Source: Nilaparvata lugens
Lineage: Eukaryota > Arthropoda > Insecta > Hemiptera > Delphacidae
Assembly (NCBI RefSeq): GCF_014356525.2
Contig: NC_052511.1
Coordinates: forward strand, 16,623,236 to 16,687,235
Length of the DNA: 64,000 nucleotides
Reading direction: 5' to 3'
Positions 33,970 to 46,804 of this stretch are shown here, in pieces (positions within the stretch are counted from its first letter, which is position 1; every line of letters begins with the position of its first letter). Below the pieces are notes generated by a model, which did not search any database, was not told where the DNA came from, and saw nothing but the letters and a program-made list of their open reading frames with translations. The position numbers were made by a program, and so were the translations under genes.

Positions 33970-35865
33970 AAAATTAATGGATAAAATTCTTCTTCTTAAC
34001 CCAACCGTCTTATTCACTATTCACTAACCGGCTCTAATAAAAATTGAAACTTTGAATCAATTTCCAATTTTGAACCTGCTCTTCTACAATACAGGTTGTC
34101 ATATAAATGATCAACTTATTCCAGATAGTTGATCCCGTCTGGTGTAACCCAGCAGCCCAGCTTTTTCATGCAATTTGGAAAATCAATAATTTCATGACAT
34201 TCCTACTGAGGACTGCTGAATCCCCCGTCACTAAACCTCAACACCAGAGTGCCTGCCTTTCCATTATGCAGCCATAGAAGAGGAGAATAAATATCGCACA
34301 CCGAATTTTGGCGCTCTGATTAATGGTCCACGGCTTGTCAATACGGCGGTGGAATAAATACATCAAAGCCTGCGCTACTGCTGTAATGTGTTATGTGCAT
34401 GCGGTGTGAGTGTGCGTGTGTGAACGCCTCTTGTCTTGTCTGACATTGGGTGAGTGGTAGGGGGGGGGGTTAAAAGGGGGCTTCAACACTGAAAATTGGA
34501 TTTGCGGCTGCAACGCGGATTATGAGGCTGAAAAAGAACAGCGCAAATCGGAATCTATGGAGGGAACAGAATGAAGAGGATGCTATACTAAACCGTTGTG
34601 GATCGAGAGAGAAGGTAGTAAAGTGTAGAGTGTGATAAAGGGATAGAGAAGACAAAGGATATGACATTGAGAAAGAAGGAGATACTGTTCTAAATGAATG
34701 AATCCAGTTTTTGGAAAAGCATATTCAATAATAGACTAATAATATTGGTTTCTCATGGTATCTGTTCCCTATTAGAATAGATGAAAGTTATAGTTCGAAG
34801 CTACATGACAACATATGAATGAGATTGACAATAAATTGGACCGAGAAACGCTCAGTGTAGGTAAGAGAGATGAATGTTGATAAAGTGTGAGTATTATTGG
34901 TGAGAGAGTCTTAAAAATAAGCGGAACAATATAATAAAAAAATACCCTACAGCCAACACTACACAGTCCTGGTAGCCTACACGTATTGGATACAAGTATA
35001 TCAAAAAAAGTTTTGTTCCATGTGATACAGTAACTTTGAAGAGATAAATTTGCACATTGCAGATACTAAAACTTTATAACATTTCTATTCTGTTAGCTTG
35101 TTTTGAGGTTTTCTAATAAATTAAAACAAGTCTGACCCTGTGCAGCCCAAAGTACTGCTTGCTTATTGTGAATTCACTACTTGTAGAAGTAAAAGGATGA
35201 AACGCTTACAACATCTTATCATCTCATAGCTTGAGCAATGAGAATAGCAATAGCACCCAATAAAAATTAAAACAGTCAAGTGCTGTCAGGGAAGGACCGC
35301 TGCACGTTCATCGTCGCCCATATATCGAACTGTGTCCTGTCTCAACTGCGAAGGCCCGCTGCTCTCTAGACCAGAGCATGATGACATCGACATCAAAACA
35401 AAAAAAAAACACCTAACATTCAATCAGAACAAAAAAAAATGTTGTGTCTTAAAAATCCAGTTTTGATTTATTTGAAACAATGCTCAACTTGAAGCTAAAA
35501 CCCTATAAGATCACACCATCGGTACTTTGACTCTAAGTCTCTCATTTAATAACAAAAATTGTGTATATATTTTCTTAATAACTAAACCCTTTAGTATATG
35601 CATACTAACTTTTGTTCAGTTCCAAACCACATTTTTATATTTTGCTCAAATCAAAATACTCTGGCTGTATTACAAGTCTTTGAATTCTATATATAATTTA
35701 TTCGATATAATTACAAATCATATGAATATGATCGGGATAGAACAACAGGCATAGCCGAAAACTATTCTTTTCCCAAATTTTGATCAAAAAATAGCTTATA
35801 TGACAATTAAAAAAGTTTTTTTAACACATTCTCCACAATTTCCAGTAGAAGACAAGTTAGAATTG
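33970..35865. other. No gene seen
   Basis: A moderately CpG-rich patch at 34290-34570, with a G9 run at 34460-34468, may be regulatory. The rest is AT-rich with no recognisable frames. Confidence 0.4.
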
Positions 35866-35866
35866 A

Positions 35867-36370
35867 ATGAAGTCAATCATTTCCGCACTGATTCTGGTGG
35901 TGGTTGACTGCTTGTTATCAGATGGGTCCACGCGCGCGTTGAACCGAAGATGGCTTGTACTCTGTACAATAATGTTGGCCACCGCGGTTGTAATTTATCA
36001 AGCAGCCGGGCCTTATTGTTGCTTTAGAACAAAGCGGCTGCCGTTTGAAATTGCCGCCACACGCCACTGGTGCTGCCATCTAGCGGTGATCGCGGGAGGC
36101 AAGATACTGTGGAGCGACAACGCAGCAACGTTGACTAATGATTGCGCGTTCGGACACGGCTGAGGGCTTTAATTTGGAGCAGATTGAGCACCAAGATCAT
36201 TAATTCAGTAAACGGCGCCGTGATAAATGTACCTTACTTGGCTCAATCAACACTCAACAGCGTCGCTTTATTTGGGTCAATTTGCTTGAACGCACCACCA
36301 GTGATAGGCCTACGCCGCACCGCAGTCAGGGTCCCCACGGAGCAAGCACCCCTAAACCATTAACCTCGAG
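35867..36370 (+). other. CpG-rich island with two overlapping unassigned frames
   Basis: The frame 35867-36163 (98 codons) begins with a signal-peptide-like MKSIISALILVVVDCLL but then has no recognisable domain. The frame 36142-36363 overlaps it. CpG-rich words (CACGCGCGCGTTG, AACGGCGCCGTG) and a CTCF-like site are present. This looks more like a regulatory island or first exon than a complete gene. Confidence 0.3.
36073..36086 (-). promoter_or_regulatory. CTCF-like motif
   Basis: CTGCCATCTAGCGG agrees with the reverse of the CTCF core (CCASYAGRKGGCRS) at 13 of 14 positions, and lies in a GC-rich island. Single motif matches of this length arise by chance, so this is tentative. Confidence 0.3.
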
Positions 36371-36374
36371 CTAA

Positions 36375-38150
36375 GGTGTAAAGCTGAGACTGTCAGCAAC
36401 CAAGCAATCTGCCGAGATTGGTTTCTAATCGATCCAACTCTGGAATTCATTCGTTCAAGTGGCGAAGAGAGGGTACAGTCAGGTACAGACTGTAGTAGCC
36501 TACCTAGTGTAAGTTTTTTGGCTTTGGAAGAGGGGGCGAACAGCCCAAACACCCAACAGTTTTTGGGAGCATTTTGACAATTGATCATTTTCTGATACGT
36601 GTTGCCTTTATAGTATGTTTTTCTTTTGAAAATATTTAAATAAAAGTGCGTCCAGTTTGACTAATATGTAGAATTTTTTTAACCTGTGCTTCAAGTGTAC
36701 ACCACTTTCAATCAATGATAAAATAAAGAACTAAGGGATAAGAACACTTACAGGGAACATGGATTCAAATATTGAATAGAATCCACGTAATTCGTGGATG
36801 ATTTTAAGGAATCTGGACACACCTACTACAACATAGTTATACTAATTCCGGCATCCTATAGAGAAAAATGAACTGAGCATAAAGCTTAAAACAATAGAGC
36901 CGCATATTCTGATTTACCAATCCCATACGGATATTTGCAATAATCAGAACAAGAGAATCCTAAAAAGCAGATTAATTTCAAATGCCTGTTTCAAATGGTG
37001 TAGGTCTAATCATCAGGAAAATTATATACGAAATAAATTTTTTTATATAAATTTAAGCAGTACCGGTACCAGTTAGCAGAACTTGAGATTCTGCAACTTC
37101 ATTTTCTTCAGGAAAGTAGCTCAGGCTGCTTGACAAGTTTGACATTGCATTTTTCAATGACTATGTCATTGCACAGTGCCAGTTCAAACTCAGTTCCATT
37201 TTTAACTGGATTGAATTCAAATTTATTCTATTTGCCATGAGAAAAACAGTTACAATCCATATATGTAGCCTCATTCGTTATGGTTATAGGGTCATAACCA
37301 TCCATTGCCTTGTTCATATGGTTTATTTTGAGTTAATGTCATCAGCTTATTCAATTCATTTGAAGCTTTTACTGAGCATAGTAGTGGCTGAAGCAGTAAA
37401 ACAATAAATAACTTTGATAGATTTTCCACAGTATTTACTAGTCCTACTACTCTTTTAACTTCACCATAATATGTTATCCAACTCCTAAAAGCGTTCTTGA
37501 AAAACTTGACACAGAATAATCATTTAAGCATTTTGAGTTAATACAGATTTGAACACTTTTCAAGTGAAATTCGAAATTGTCTTGTTTACATCCCATTCTC
37601 AACTATTATATAAGAACTGTACAAATTTAAGGCCTCTAATGTCCCTGAGCTATAAAAAATTACAGCCCACTTACAATGATAACAGGAGATTATGTATGGC
37701 CTATAATATTTATATAGAAAGTTATGGATTGATAAGTGTTATATCACACTTGGAGGCTTGGAGCTGTGAGATTTTTTATTATTAATGAAACTGATAAACA
37801 TTTTATTGATAATGAGGGAGGCAAATTCAATCTCATTATCAGTATCAAAAATATTTTGATGGGAAATCGTCAATGACGGTTTTATTAATTACCATAAAAG
37901 GTTTATTAAGAAAAACAATATGAAGCATTATTGGTACAGTCTACATTTGTATGATCTGTGACACCATCATCCTGTAAAGTGTGGTCTGTTGATCAGTTTA
38001 TTTTCATGTGAAAAATGTTTTTGAATCACGCGATCTACACAGAAATGTCTCAGTTCTTGATTGAGAAATTGATTATTGAATATTATCCAAAACTATATAT
38101 ATATATGATCATGACTTGTCAGAATTTAGAATGAGGAATTTTGTAATAAT
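36375..38150. other. No gene seen
   Basis: AT-rich. A 78-codon frame at 37549-37785 has no motif. Confidence 0.45.
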
Positions 38151-38152
38151 AA

Positions 38153-39725
38153 CTAGCAGGGCACCCGTGCTTCGCTACGGGAATTAAAAGATGAAATTAT
38201 TTTTGTGAAACATTTATAATCTAAATCCTACCAAAATTGTTATAATCGTTTTTAAGAGTAAGCCACAACTTGGCATGAAAATTATTAAGTCAAATCATTC
38301 AAATAATTGATTGAGGTGTTGTAGAAGAGTCTAATTGCAGCGAATTTTGTAGGATATGGGGTGGGACTTAAGAGTCGCCCTCGACTTTATTAATTGGCAA
38401 TTAATATTTCCCGTTGACAGTTATAAAATTAGCAGTGATCATGCTATTTTTGCTTTGGCAATTGGAAATTAAATTCCAAATTAGGTTGATTCGGAATTTG
38501 ATGACTCTGGTATCCATGGATCTCTTGCTTATTCTGGAATTTTTGGCATAGCCTGTTGCTTACTTTTCGTTTCACTTATCCAAAAGTGTAAAAGCAGCCA
38601 ATCCACTGATTCTTTCTTCAATGGAAGTCCATTCATACATAAGAGTCCATTCATAATAGTATAACATTTATTGTGGCTGATTTCACATGTCCTAAACTAT
38701 ACAATCATAAATATTAAAGTGGGATCATTCTAATGTGAATTTGCATAAATCCAAATATAGTTTATTCAATCTCTTTGATTATTGACTACCGTTATATGAT
38801 TTCTTTCTTTGATCTTAGCTTGGAACCAGAAGCTTAGGGATGAAGATTTGGATGTAAACTAACATGTAACTCAATTCAATTTTTATCTAAATTGACAACT
38901 TTAGAATTTACTTGTGATCTATCAATATCAATAGGTTTGTCTTGTGTCATAATAACATCATGAAAGGAAAAAGGAGCAGCTGATGGAATATTATGTTTTC
39001 TTTATTTAGTTTTCAGCTGATTTTGAAACATGAAAATATCAGGCCCAGTAGCACAAAAGCATGTTCAATTTCAATCAGGATTAAATTTCATGCGAATTAA
39101 TCAGAGCAGGGTCTTTTTAAATAGAAGGCTTCTCTGGTTGGTTCTTGTGGTATTTAGTCCAGATTATGAATTAACAGACAGTTCAACTGTCTCTCTCAAG
39201 GCCATGGCTGCGTACAAACATAGAGCAACAGAGGAACCAATACAACAGAAGCTGAAGAAATTAGTCACATTTCTATCACCTCACAATGAACATTACATTC
39301 ACCTACTATATGTTTGGAGAGATCGATTTTAAATTTATTTTGCTATCATCCGGTCACTTTCTGAACCTATTCTTCCAGATGTTCCATGAATACTGCAATG
39401 TTTTAAAATAAGGTCGCCAAATTTGGTAACTCAACTACAGCTATTATAATGTTTTTCATTTGCTCACACTTTCTTACGTTTTCAACAGACTATGGAAAAA
39501 AATTTCTGATCAGCTGCTACTTGAGGGACCAATAATCCTTTCTCTTGGTAGTTCAAAGAATTTTCCCAGAGTTGAGACCTGTTCCAAAATAATGTTTTTT
39601 TTTTGTCACAAGCACAATATATATTCCTGATTTAATTAAAATCGTTGGAGCCATTCTCGAGATCCATCCAACATAGATACATATATCCACAAACACACAT
39701 ATAAACAAATTGCTTTCTTAGTATA
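38153..39725 (-). mobile_element. Helitron-like element
   Basis: Read on minus, the 3' end is CCCGT-8 nt-ACGGG (hairpin, plus 38164-38181), then GTGCCCTG and CTAG|T at 38156-38152, a classic Helitron terminus. The opposite end near 39725 (TATACTAAGAAAGCAATTTG, then TGGATCTCGAGAATGGCTCC) resembles Helitron 5' subterminal sequence but lacks a clean TC. The interior is non-coding and holds a MITE fragment at about 39038-39170. Confidence 0.5.
39038..39170 (+). mobile_element. MITE family C fragment
   Basis: Diverged arm (AGCACAAAAGCATGTTCAAT, ATTAATCAGAGCAGG) with the reverse motif CTCTGGTTGGTTCTTG. It sits inside the Helitron-like element at 38.2-39.7 kb. A 100-codon frame starting at 39030 crosses it and is probably not a gene. 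Confidence 0.4.
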
Positions 39726-39999
39726 ATTATTATTGACTTCAATGATTATGATTTCATTCAATGAGAGCTCATTTCACTTAATAATAACAGCTAGCATCAA
39801 AAGCAGAAATGTCAAACATGATTGAAATTGAAACAGTAGCGATCATCAACAAAAGACAAAGGGGGTTTGTCTTTTCGGTCTCAAAATTTTATAGTTTTTT
39901 CAAAGTTTGGAATTTTTTAATTAATTGTGATTGATTTAATTTAAATTTGAATTGTGTTTCGAATTGTAAATTGAGTGTGTAATAGGAGAATACTAAGTG

Positions 40000-40125
40000 A
40001 CACATAATCTACATTTGGACTGTTGTATAAATTAGAATTGGAACCGTTTTGGGTTTATAAGCCTGTGGTACTTTCTGTAAGTTGTGTAATTCTGAATGAT
40101 TGAATTGAATAAATAAATATTATCT
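40000..40125 (+). mobile_element. Possible LINE 3' tail
   Basis: Ends TGATTGAATTGAATAAATAAATA, resembling the LINE tails elsewhere in the window. No conserved coding motif. Confidence 0.25.
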
Positions 40126-40170
40126 TCATCTGATCTAAAGTAACCAAATTATAGTAAGATTCACATCAAT

Positions 40171-40228
40171 GTGTCAGCATTGTTTGAATGGGGAGCATTG
40201 ATGCTATTAATGAGGAATACTGACAGTC
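40171..40228. mobile_element. Palindromic mini-MITE family D, copy 2
   Basis: GTGTCAGCATTGTTTGAATG ... GAGGAATACTGACAG has the same layout as 20693-20752, including the internal GGGGAGCATTGATGCTATTA. Confidence 0.55.
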
Positions 40229-40616
40229 AACGAACTGTTATACATATTCTCCAATATTTTTATCGAAAGCTACCTTATATTTTCTTTGGTAAAACAATCA
40301 ATGTTTGGGAATAATTGATTCATGGGAAAAGCGCCTTACTTCTATGCAAGATATTTTCACATTAGGAAAAGCAACAACAGCTATTTGGCCGTTTTAATAA
40401 ATAACCCCTTTCTCTCGCCCAAGTTAAATTTGGCCGAATTCCCTCATTCTTTACAAACAGATTCCACAACGTTTTTTAAAAAATACACCTTTAAGCAGTT
40501 TTCGTGATCTGTCGGATGTACAAACAAAATTAGTCTTGATAGAATAGGATCAATAATTGATAGAAGCAACTCCCGTCATAAAAGATTGTTTTATGAAAAA
40601 TAAAAATTATCTATAC

Positions 40617-41051
40617 TCCCAGGAATAGCTCTGATTGAAGCAGCAGTGCCCAATCAATTTGTTCTTGATAAATGCATTTTAATTCATTCTTCAACTTGAT
40701 GCCAAACTAATGAAATAATCTCAACTTAATGCCAACCTGACAAAATTATCAATTGGTCGCCAGTTATCAACTTTTCCGAATAGGTACTCTCTCTAGATTA
40801 TAGTTCCATAGTAATTTATATGATATGGACATTTCAATTATAATTAAGAGATTGGGAGAAGAAGAATATACATGCTAAAAGATGAACTTTAAACCCTTAA
40901 AAACCACCCTTAGAGTTGAAATATCGCCAAAAGATTTCTTGGTGATCACCTAGGACGTATGAGGAAGCTATATTCTGAGTTTTGTTGCAATCCATCCAGT
41001 AGTTTTCCAGAAATCGTGATCAGTGAGATAAGAATTTTATAAGAGTATAGA
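40617..41051 (-). mobile_element. Second copy of the 13.1-kb Helitron-like family, inverted
   Basis: Reverse-complement similarity to 13180-13560 covers, for example, AAACCCTTAAAAACCACCCT, 'aaatatcgccaaaagat' and 'ctttctctagattatagttccat'-like stretches. Read on minus, it starts A|TCTATACTCTTATAAAATTC at 41051, a Helitron-type 5' end. It lacks the palindromic CG-rich 3' module. Confidence 0.55.
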
Positions 41052-41173
41052 TTGTGGATTGTAGTTGACAGAAAGACCACCTGGAGCGCTAGAGAAACAA
41101 CGCGTGCGCATAAGTATACTCTTCTCTCGAGGGAGAAACAGAAAATTAACAAAAAAACAGTCAAGTTATTGAA

Positions 41174-41181
41174 TATCGATA
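41174..41181. promoter_or_regulatory. DRE-like TATCGATA word
   Basis: TATCGATA is the DRE element of insect housekeeping promoters. GCGTGCGCA lies about 70 bp upstream at about 41101. A 88-codon plus-strand frame (41052-41318) crosses it with no recognisable product. Confidence 0.25.
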
Positions 41182-41319
41182 GTTCGTTATGTAGATGTAT
41201 CGAAATCGATGATCAAACATCGAAGAAGAAGAAACAAGAAAGTAGCAGCCAAAGCCAAAGCAAGAAAGCCTATAAGCACATTGCCGAAGAAGCGTTCATA
41301 TTAATTATCCATGAATAAT

Positions 41320-42730
41320 AATAATTAATATGCTAATAATAACTGTATTGACTAACATTGCAAGTTACGGCTAAGTTACCAATTGTATAATTTTTTTAAC
41401 TTGAACTTGAGACCAGATTGGAGAGTGGTAAGAATTTTTCAACAAACTAACCTATAATGTAGGCCTATGATTGTTACTTCACAATAATCATTGTAATTAC
41501 CTAATTAGGTACATTAAATAAAGATGTTTTATGCCATCTAGTTTTTAACTAATTCAATTCTATTCTAATTTTTATTTTTGTTCTAATTCTAGTATTTGTT
41601 GTTTGAGAATATAATTTTCACTACCTCGTCATCACGTAATTACAAAAACCACTTTAATTAATAGGATGCATTAGGCCTATCTATTATGGGGTAAACTACG
41701 AACGCTTCCTTAATGGACCATGCATTCTGAAGATTCGCGAAATAAATTCAGCTCTCCTATTCCGCCCGTATAGTTTTCATCTCATCAGCCCATAAAATAT
41801 AGGTGTTTTCAGTTATGGTAAGTATCGTATATTTTTATCTTAGCAACCCATGAAATAAGATAGGTGTTTTCAGTTATGGAAAGTTAATGTATATCTTATA
41901 TATTTCTTCTTTCAATGCTACATTGGGTTAGAAAATTTTAAGGAATGAATTAATTTATTGAGCTACTGAACATTATCCTCTGATATAATTTGCATTAGCG
42001 TTTTCACATCAGAGACGGAAGAACAATTTCCATGCAAATTATTTTGAAGATTGAAGGATGTACATTTAGTATTGGGTCTGGTACAACCCGTGTCAGTAAT
42101 AGAGAAAATGCTACTATCAATGCTCTTAGGGTTTCAAATCACTTATGCCCGTTTGCACAAAAACCTGTTGAATTTTAATCATGATTAAACTCTACGGAAA
42201 CTAATCAGAGAAGGCTTTTCTGATTGGTTCTTGTCTTCATGCATAGTTTGAATGTACTTCACTATATTGAAAAAACAATCTCATCCAGCTATTGTCTTCT
42301 GTTTACGTACAGTTTAAATGGCACAAAAATGTATTACTAATATTTGATTCTTGGTTGTTCAATTCCTCCACTAATATCAGTACTCCATCCACTTACAATT
42401 AATTATTCATCTTACTTTCTTACCTTCCCTGTTCTAATCTTCCTTTTATTCCATTCACAAGGTTCTTCATTAAATTTAGTTTAAAAAAAACTGGTGACTT
42501 CTTCTCATTAGTTTCCCATTTATTTATAAGTAACACATTATTATTATTTAATTCTGGGACCAAGAACTTTAGAATATTCATAACCTCACACTTCATATTA
42601 TGAAAATTTTGTTCATTCTATGCTGAAATAATAATATTAAATTTTCTTTTCTTTTTCTTGTTGACTTCAATTTCCCTACTTTTCTTCTTCAGATCGAGAA
42701 TCGCAGACTCAAGTAAATTCATAGTAAGGC
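41320..42730. other. No gene seen
   Basis: Contains a local duplication (AGGTGTTTTCAGTTATGG at about 41800 and 41862) and a MITE fragment. No coding. Confidence 0.45.
42148..42235 (+). mobile_element. MITE family C fragment
   Basis: GCCCGTTTGCACAAAAACCT followed by TTGAATTTTAATCATGATTAA, then AATCAGAGAAGGCTTTTCTGATTGG, an inverted centre. The outer right arm is missing. Confidence 0.5.
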
Positions 42731-42734
42731 TTTT

Positions 42735-43350
42735 GTTGGTGGGGGAGTTCCTTGCGGGAAGGTCCCACCTCGCCTGAATATATAATTTAAACAGGGTCTA
42801 CAGGACAACGATAGTTGCGCAAACCTAGGTTTGCACAAATCTACAGGCTTGCGCAAAACTCTGTATCTCTATATATCTCTGTAGGCCTATATATATCCAA
42901 ATATATTTATAAAAAATTGTTAATGACTGGTTAAAGGAGATAATGGTCCAAATTTAGCTCTAAATCTTTACATCTTTCATAATTTAAATCCTTAAAACTT
43001 AAAATCTTTTCTTATATTAATATCTGGTTTACCCAAGAATCTGATAGATGCATGTACGAGGACTGTCCAACGTTAGCCAATCATCGTGAAGACCAAGACC
43101 CTCTTCCACACACAAGCTTTGCCTTTGTGGAGAGTTTTCATGAAGTTTATTTAAAATAATGTTGTATTTTCTGTAACTACGATATAAATATAGCAGTTAG
43201 ATTTAGTTATTATGATTTATTATATTTATTTAAGTTAAACTGTAAGTTTTATTTATGATTATTTGGTTGCAGAAGATGTAGCATTGTTGTATGATTTGAA
43301 TTTTCGTACCCTGTTATCATGGATAATAAAAACCAATTTAATTTGATTTG
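42735..43350 (+). mobile_element. Probable LINE 3' UTR with hairpin and TTGATTTGATT tail
   Basis: A GC-rich hairpin (GGTGGG...CCCACC, about 42740-42769) is followed by CTCGCCTGAATA. Some 550 bp later the unit ends in AATAAAAACC plus a TTTGATTTGATT-type tail at 43325-43347. The layout fits a LINE 3' UTR, but I see no coding sequence to confirm it. Confidence 0.35.
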
Positions 43351-43744
43351 ATTCTGTTCACACGACACCAACTTTTAATCTCAATTGAGTCACACCACAG
43401 AGGAAATGAGATTTAGTACGGATTCTGTTGTGCAGTGCAGTTTATGTTGAGTTTTTGGAATAATTATTATTTACATTTTACAAAAAATTGCAGCCCCCTG
43501 AATTCTACAGCCCTGGGCTGTAGCCCATTCAGCCCATAATTATGTAAATTCAGCCCTGTTCTGACTTGAACGTTTTTGAAGCTGGAAATGTAAACCCATA
43601 CTCAAGAATAGACACTATTTTGAATTTACTAGAGCATTACAATGATATTGTAAAAGAATAAATTGTAATAAGTATGAATGTAATGTAATAAGTGAAGATG
43701 GAGGGAGATAGGATATTGCAACTATTCAATGAATCTGTTGTTAA

Positions 43745-43815
43745 CATCCACAGTAGCGGAAGTCTTCAGAGTAATTTATAGCATTATCAACTAGGAATAA
43801 ATTATTATTATTATG
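43745..43815 (+). mobile_element. S1 SINE 3' end fragment
   Basis: CAGTAGCGGAAGTCTTCAGA, ATTTATAGCATTATCAACTA then an ATTATTATTATT tail. Confidence 0.45.
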
Positions 43816-43819
43816 ATAA

Positions 43820-44812
43820 AAGTTGATTGGTTCTATACTTTTAGCACAGAGAATAGAGTAAGTCCTCCTCATCCTCCTCCTTCTCCTCGTCCTCCTCCAC
43901 CTCCTACTCATCATTCACCTTCTGCTATACCTCCCCAAACTCATTACAAAATTGCCACATTTCCACTCAATTCCATGAAAGTCGTAAATGATAAGTATCT
44001 GTAGCATTCAGTCAATGGGAAATTGAGTCATTTATTTCTGAACACTGTTTGAAAATTTTGTTTTTAATTTCAGATGTGGGTGCGCTTTGTTTGGGGCCGG
44101 CTTGGCACGTTGTCCTATTGGCCGGGGATGATTGTTCAGGACGAGAATGGATATTTCCTAAGACAAAAAGCTTACTCATAAAAACTATGTAATTGAACAA
44201 TACTCTGAATAGTCAGCTATTGCATTTCTTGTTTTGTTTATTTATTAATTTATTCATAATTATTCAATTTATTAATCTTATAAATAACAATATTGTTACT
44301 GTCCTTATGAATTTTCATCTAGTCATTTATATATATTTCATATTTTAAAATTACATCATTTGAAATGTACCAACAGGTTTGTTTGAGGTTCTAACTGTTC
44401 CAATTTCAATTCATACAAAATTCCAACTCAATAAATTTTAATAAAACCGATTTCTAGCCATACAACATAGAAAAAATACAGTTGATGTTGCTTTCCATGA
44501 CGAAACACTATATAATAACTGTTGTAGTTCAGACACTGTGTTACTTGTAAATATTTGAAAAAAAAACACTTACTTTTGTTGGAGTATTGAGGAATGCATT
44601 TCACACCTGAAGAGGAGCTTCATTAGCCTGACACCAGGGGCGCTTGCTTTTATTGGTAGGACTGTGTGGCTAAAATGTGGGAAAATATTACATTTGATTT
44701 GAAGTTTATTTGATCATTTATTGAATTGGATTTGTTATTTTTGAGGTGTTTAAAAAACAAAATGGCAAATCATCAAATAAACTTCAAAACAAAGTTAAAA
44801 AATATAGCATAA
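43820..44812. other. No gene seen
   Basis: A CCT/CTC-rich patch at 43866-43940 makes a Pro-rich 63-codon frame by composition. Otherwise AT-rich. Confidence 0.45.
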
Positions 44813-44814
44813 GA

Positions 44815-45020
44815 AGAAGATATCCAATGGTTCGAATCCCAGCCGGGCAAGATCTTTTTCTCAGACCACTCCCGTGTTTCGGATGGACACGTTAAACACC
44901 GTCGGTCCCGACTGCCTAAAAAGCAGGCGTTAGGTCATGTCAGAGGCCCTGAAATTGATCAGTTGCGACTTGAAACTCTGACACCAGACCTTAGCCAGCC
45001 AGGTCACTCGATATTATTAT
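44815..45020 (+). mobile_element. tRNA-derived SINE (family S2)
   Basis: Perfect B box GGTTCGAATCC at 44829-44839. Then the body: CCCGTGTTTCGGATGGACAC, CCGTCGGTCCCGACTGCC, AAAAAGCAGGCGTTAGG, CTCTGACACCAGACCTTAGC, CAGCCAGGTCACTCGATATT and an ATTATTATATTA tail. The A-box part of the head is missing, so the copy is 5'-truncated. A 3' fragment in the opposite orientation is at 29664-29712. Confidence 0.72.
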
Positions 45021-45024
45021 ATTA

Positions 45025-46095
45025 TCCCTTGGTATATACTAGGTCTAGGCTATATACTATGCCTATATAGGTCGCTTATGTTCCAAATTTTACTGTTAAA
45101 TCTGGCGGACTACTGTCAATTATTACAGATTTGGCCGGGTGAAAGTGTAAGAACGGCACAGTATGAGAGACTATCAGCATCACGTAGCTTTAAAAAAATG
45201 AACTACTACGATTGAGTTAACATTAAAATTTGGAGCATAAATGCCCTTTACCATAGGATATCTTCATCTGCTATCCTTTCTCTATGGTCTTATGTATGAC
45301 CATGACTATCCCTTAAATGGTTTTTTTTCTATTAAAATAGTTGAAAATCGACCATTAGTAGATTGTTATTCATATTCGCTAGTTTTTTTTACAATAAAAA
45401 ATAAGTTTAATTTTTTTCCTCATGTTTGTTTTCAGTATGCCAGAATTATGTCAAGATACAATTTTATGTCGAGTGGTTGGCAGATAGGAGGCGCTCCTGG
45501 TTAAGATTTTCTTATCTGGCGCCTTTCGCCAGACCAGAGAACCCCAAAAGACATTTCATAAGAATTTGTCTTCACTGTAAGTGTAACAACATGTTTCCTA
45601 GTAAATATTACAGAAATTACAATTCGGCAGTACTTGATTATTAATATCATTAGATACAATTGAATATTGAATTATCCTATTAATAATATGAGTACGTTAA
45701 TTAAGTCGCGCAAATACAAATGCGTGTGAATAGTGGGATGTTTATATTACTTGTGTCTACCAAAAGATAGCATCACATAGAAAAAAATCAAAGTAACAAC
45801 ATTCATGTGTGCAGGCTACAATAGGTCTGCAGTTTTGTTTTATTCATTTTGAGTATGATAATGTAAGCATGTGGTTTTGCTAAGAGCAAGGAGTGTTCCT
45901 TCTTGAACAGTTTCTACCTGTACATACTCAAATTCAATTCCTCTAGGGGTTATCTTGGTTGTTTGTAAAAGTAGGCTTTATACTCTCAATAAACTGAATA
46001 TTAACATTACAACAAAGATTACCAATATTAGTTTTAAGGGATACTTTATAAACAAAATGACAAGAGTAAAAACATATTTTTGCATGTATTAATGA
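45025..46095. other. No gene seen
   Basis: Overlapping frames at 45241-45644 (87 and 72 codons) have no recognisable domain. AT-rich. Confidence 0.4.
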
Positions 46096-46690
46096 ACAAT
46101 ATCGGGGCACCGAGCTTCACTCGTTATTTTTATTTATTGATAAAAAGAACCAAAGACCTTAAAGAGATATAGACCCACAATGCTTATACCTTCCCAATGA
46201 TAGCTCTTACTTGAAATTGAAGGCGGCCATTGGGGTATTTTAGCACGAGATATTATATCTATATATTTGTAGTATTATAGATTAAAAAGGCATTGGTATG
46301 TAATAATCTTATAGGTTGCCCCCTCAATGGCCAATTTTAATTCCAAGTACGACATGTGCATACACATGCCTTTTGAAAGAACACAATTTTCTTTAATTGA
46401 TCGTGTTTATATTTTACAGCTGGCTTTACGTCAGCTTATGAATTTCGGGGATGAGAAATTTTGATTTTTCACAGACGCACTTTTTTATCATCCACAGACG
46501 ACGAAAGTCTCAACAGTTTTTCCAAGGATGAATTATCCTTTTAATGACGTTCAGCGAGTTTTCCCAGGGATGAGACCTAGTGCTATCGAATTTTTATATC
46601 AAAAACCTAATATGTTACAAATTTCGTGAAATCGTTAGAGCCGTTTTCGAGATCCGTTGGACATAAATAAATATAAATAACCAAATATAA
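46096..46690 (-). mobile_element. Diverged Helitron-like element
   Basis: It shares with the 38.2-39.7 kb element the subterminal 'aaatcgttagagccgttttcgagatcc' at about 46627-46654, and at the other end has CGGGGCACCGAGCTTCACTCG, with a CGAG/CTCG hairpin. Terminal bases are not a clean TC/CTRR. Confidence 0.35.
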
Positions 46691-46804
46691 AAATATTTGA
46701 AAATATAATATTAAATCTAATGATTTGTCTAATGATATTTTTTAAATCAACTTGAGCCTTTAAAGGAAACCTACTCAGCTTTATGTTTCTCATATTATTT
46801 TTAC

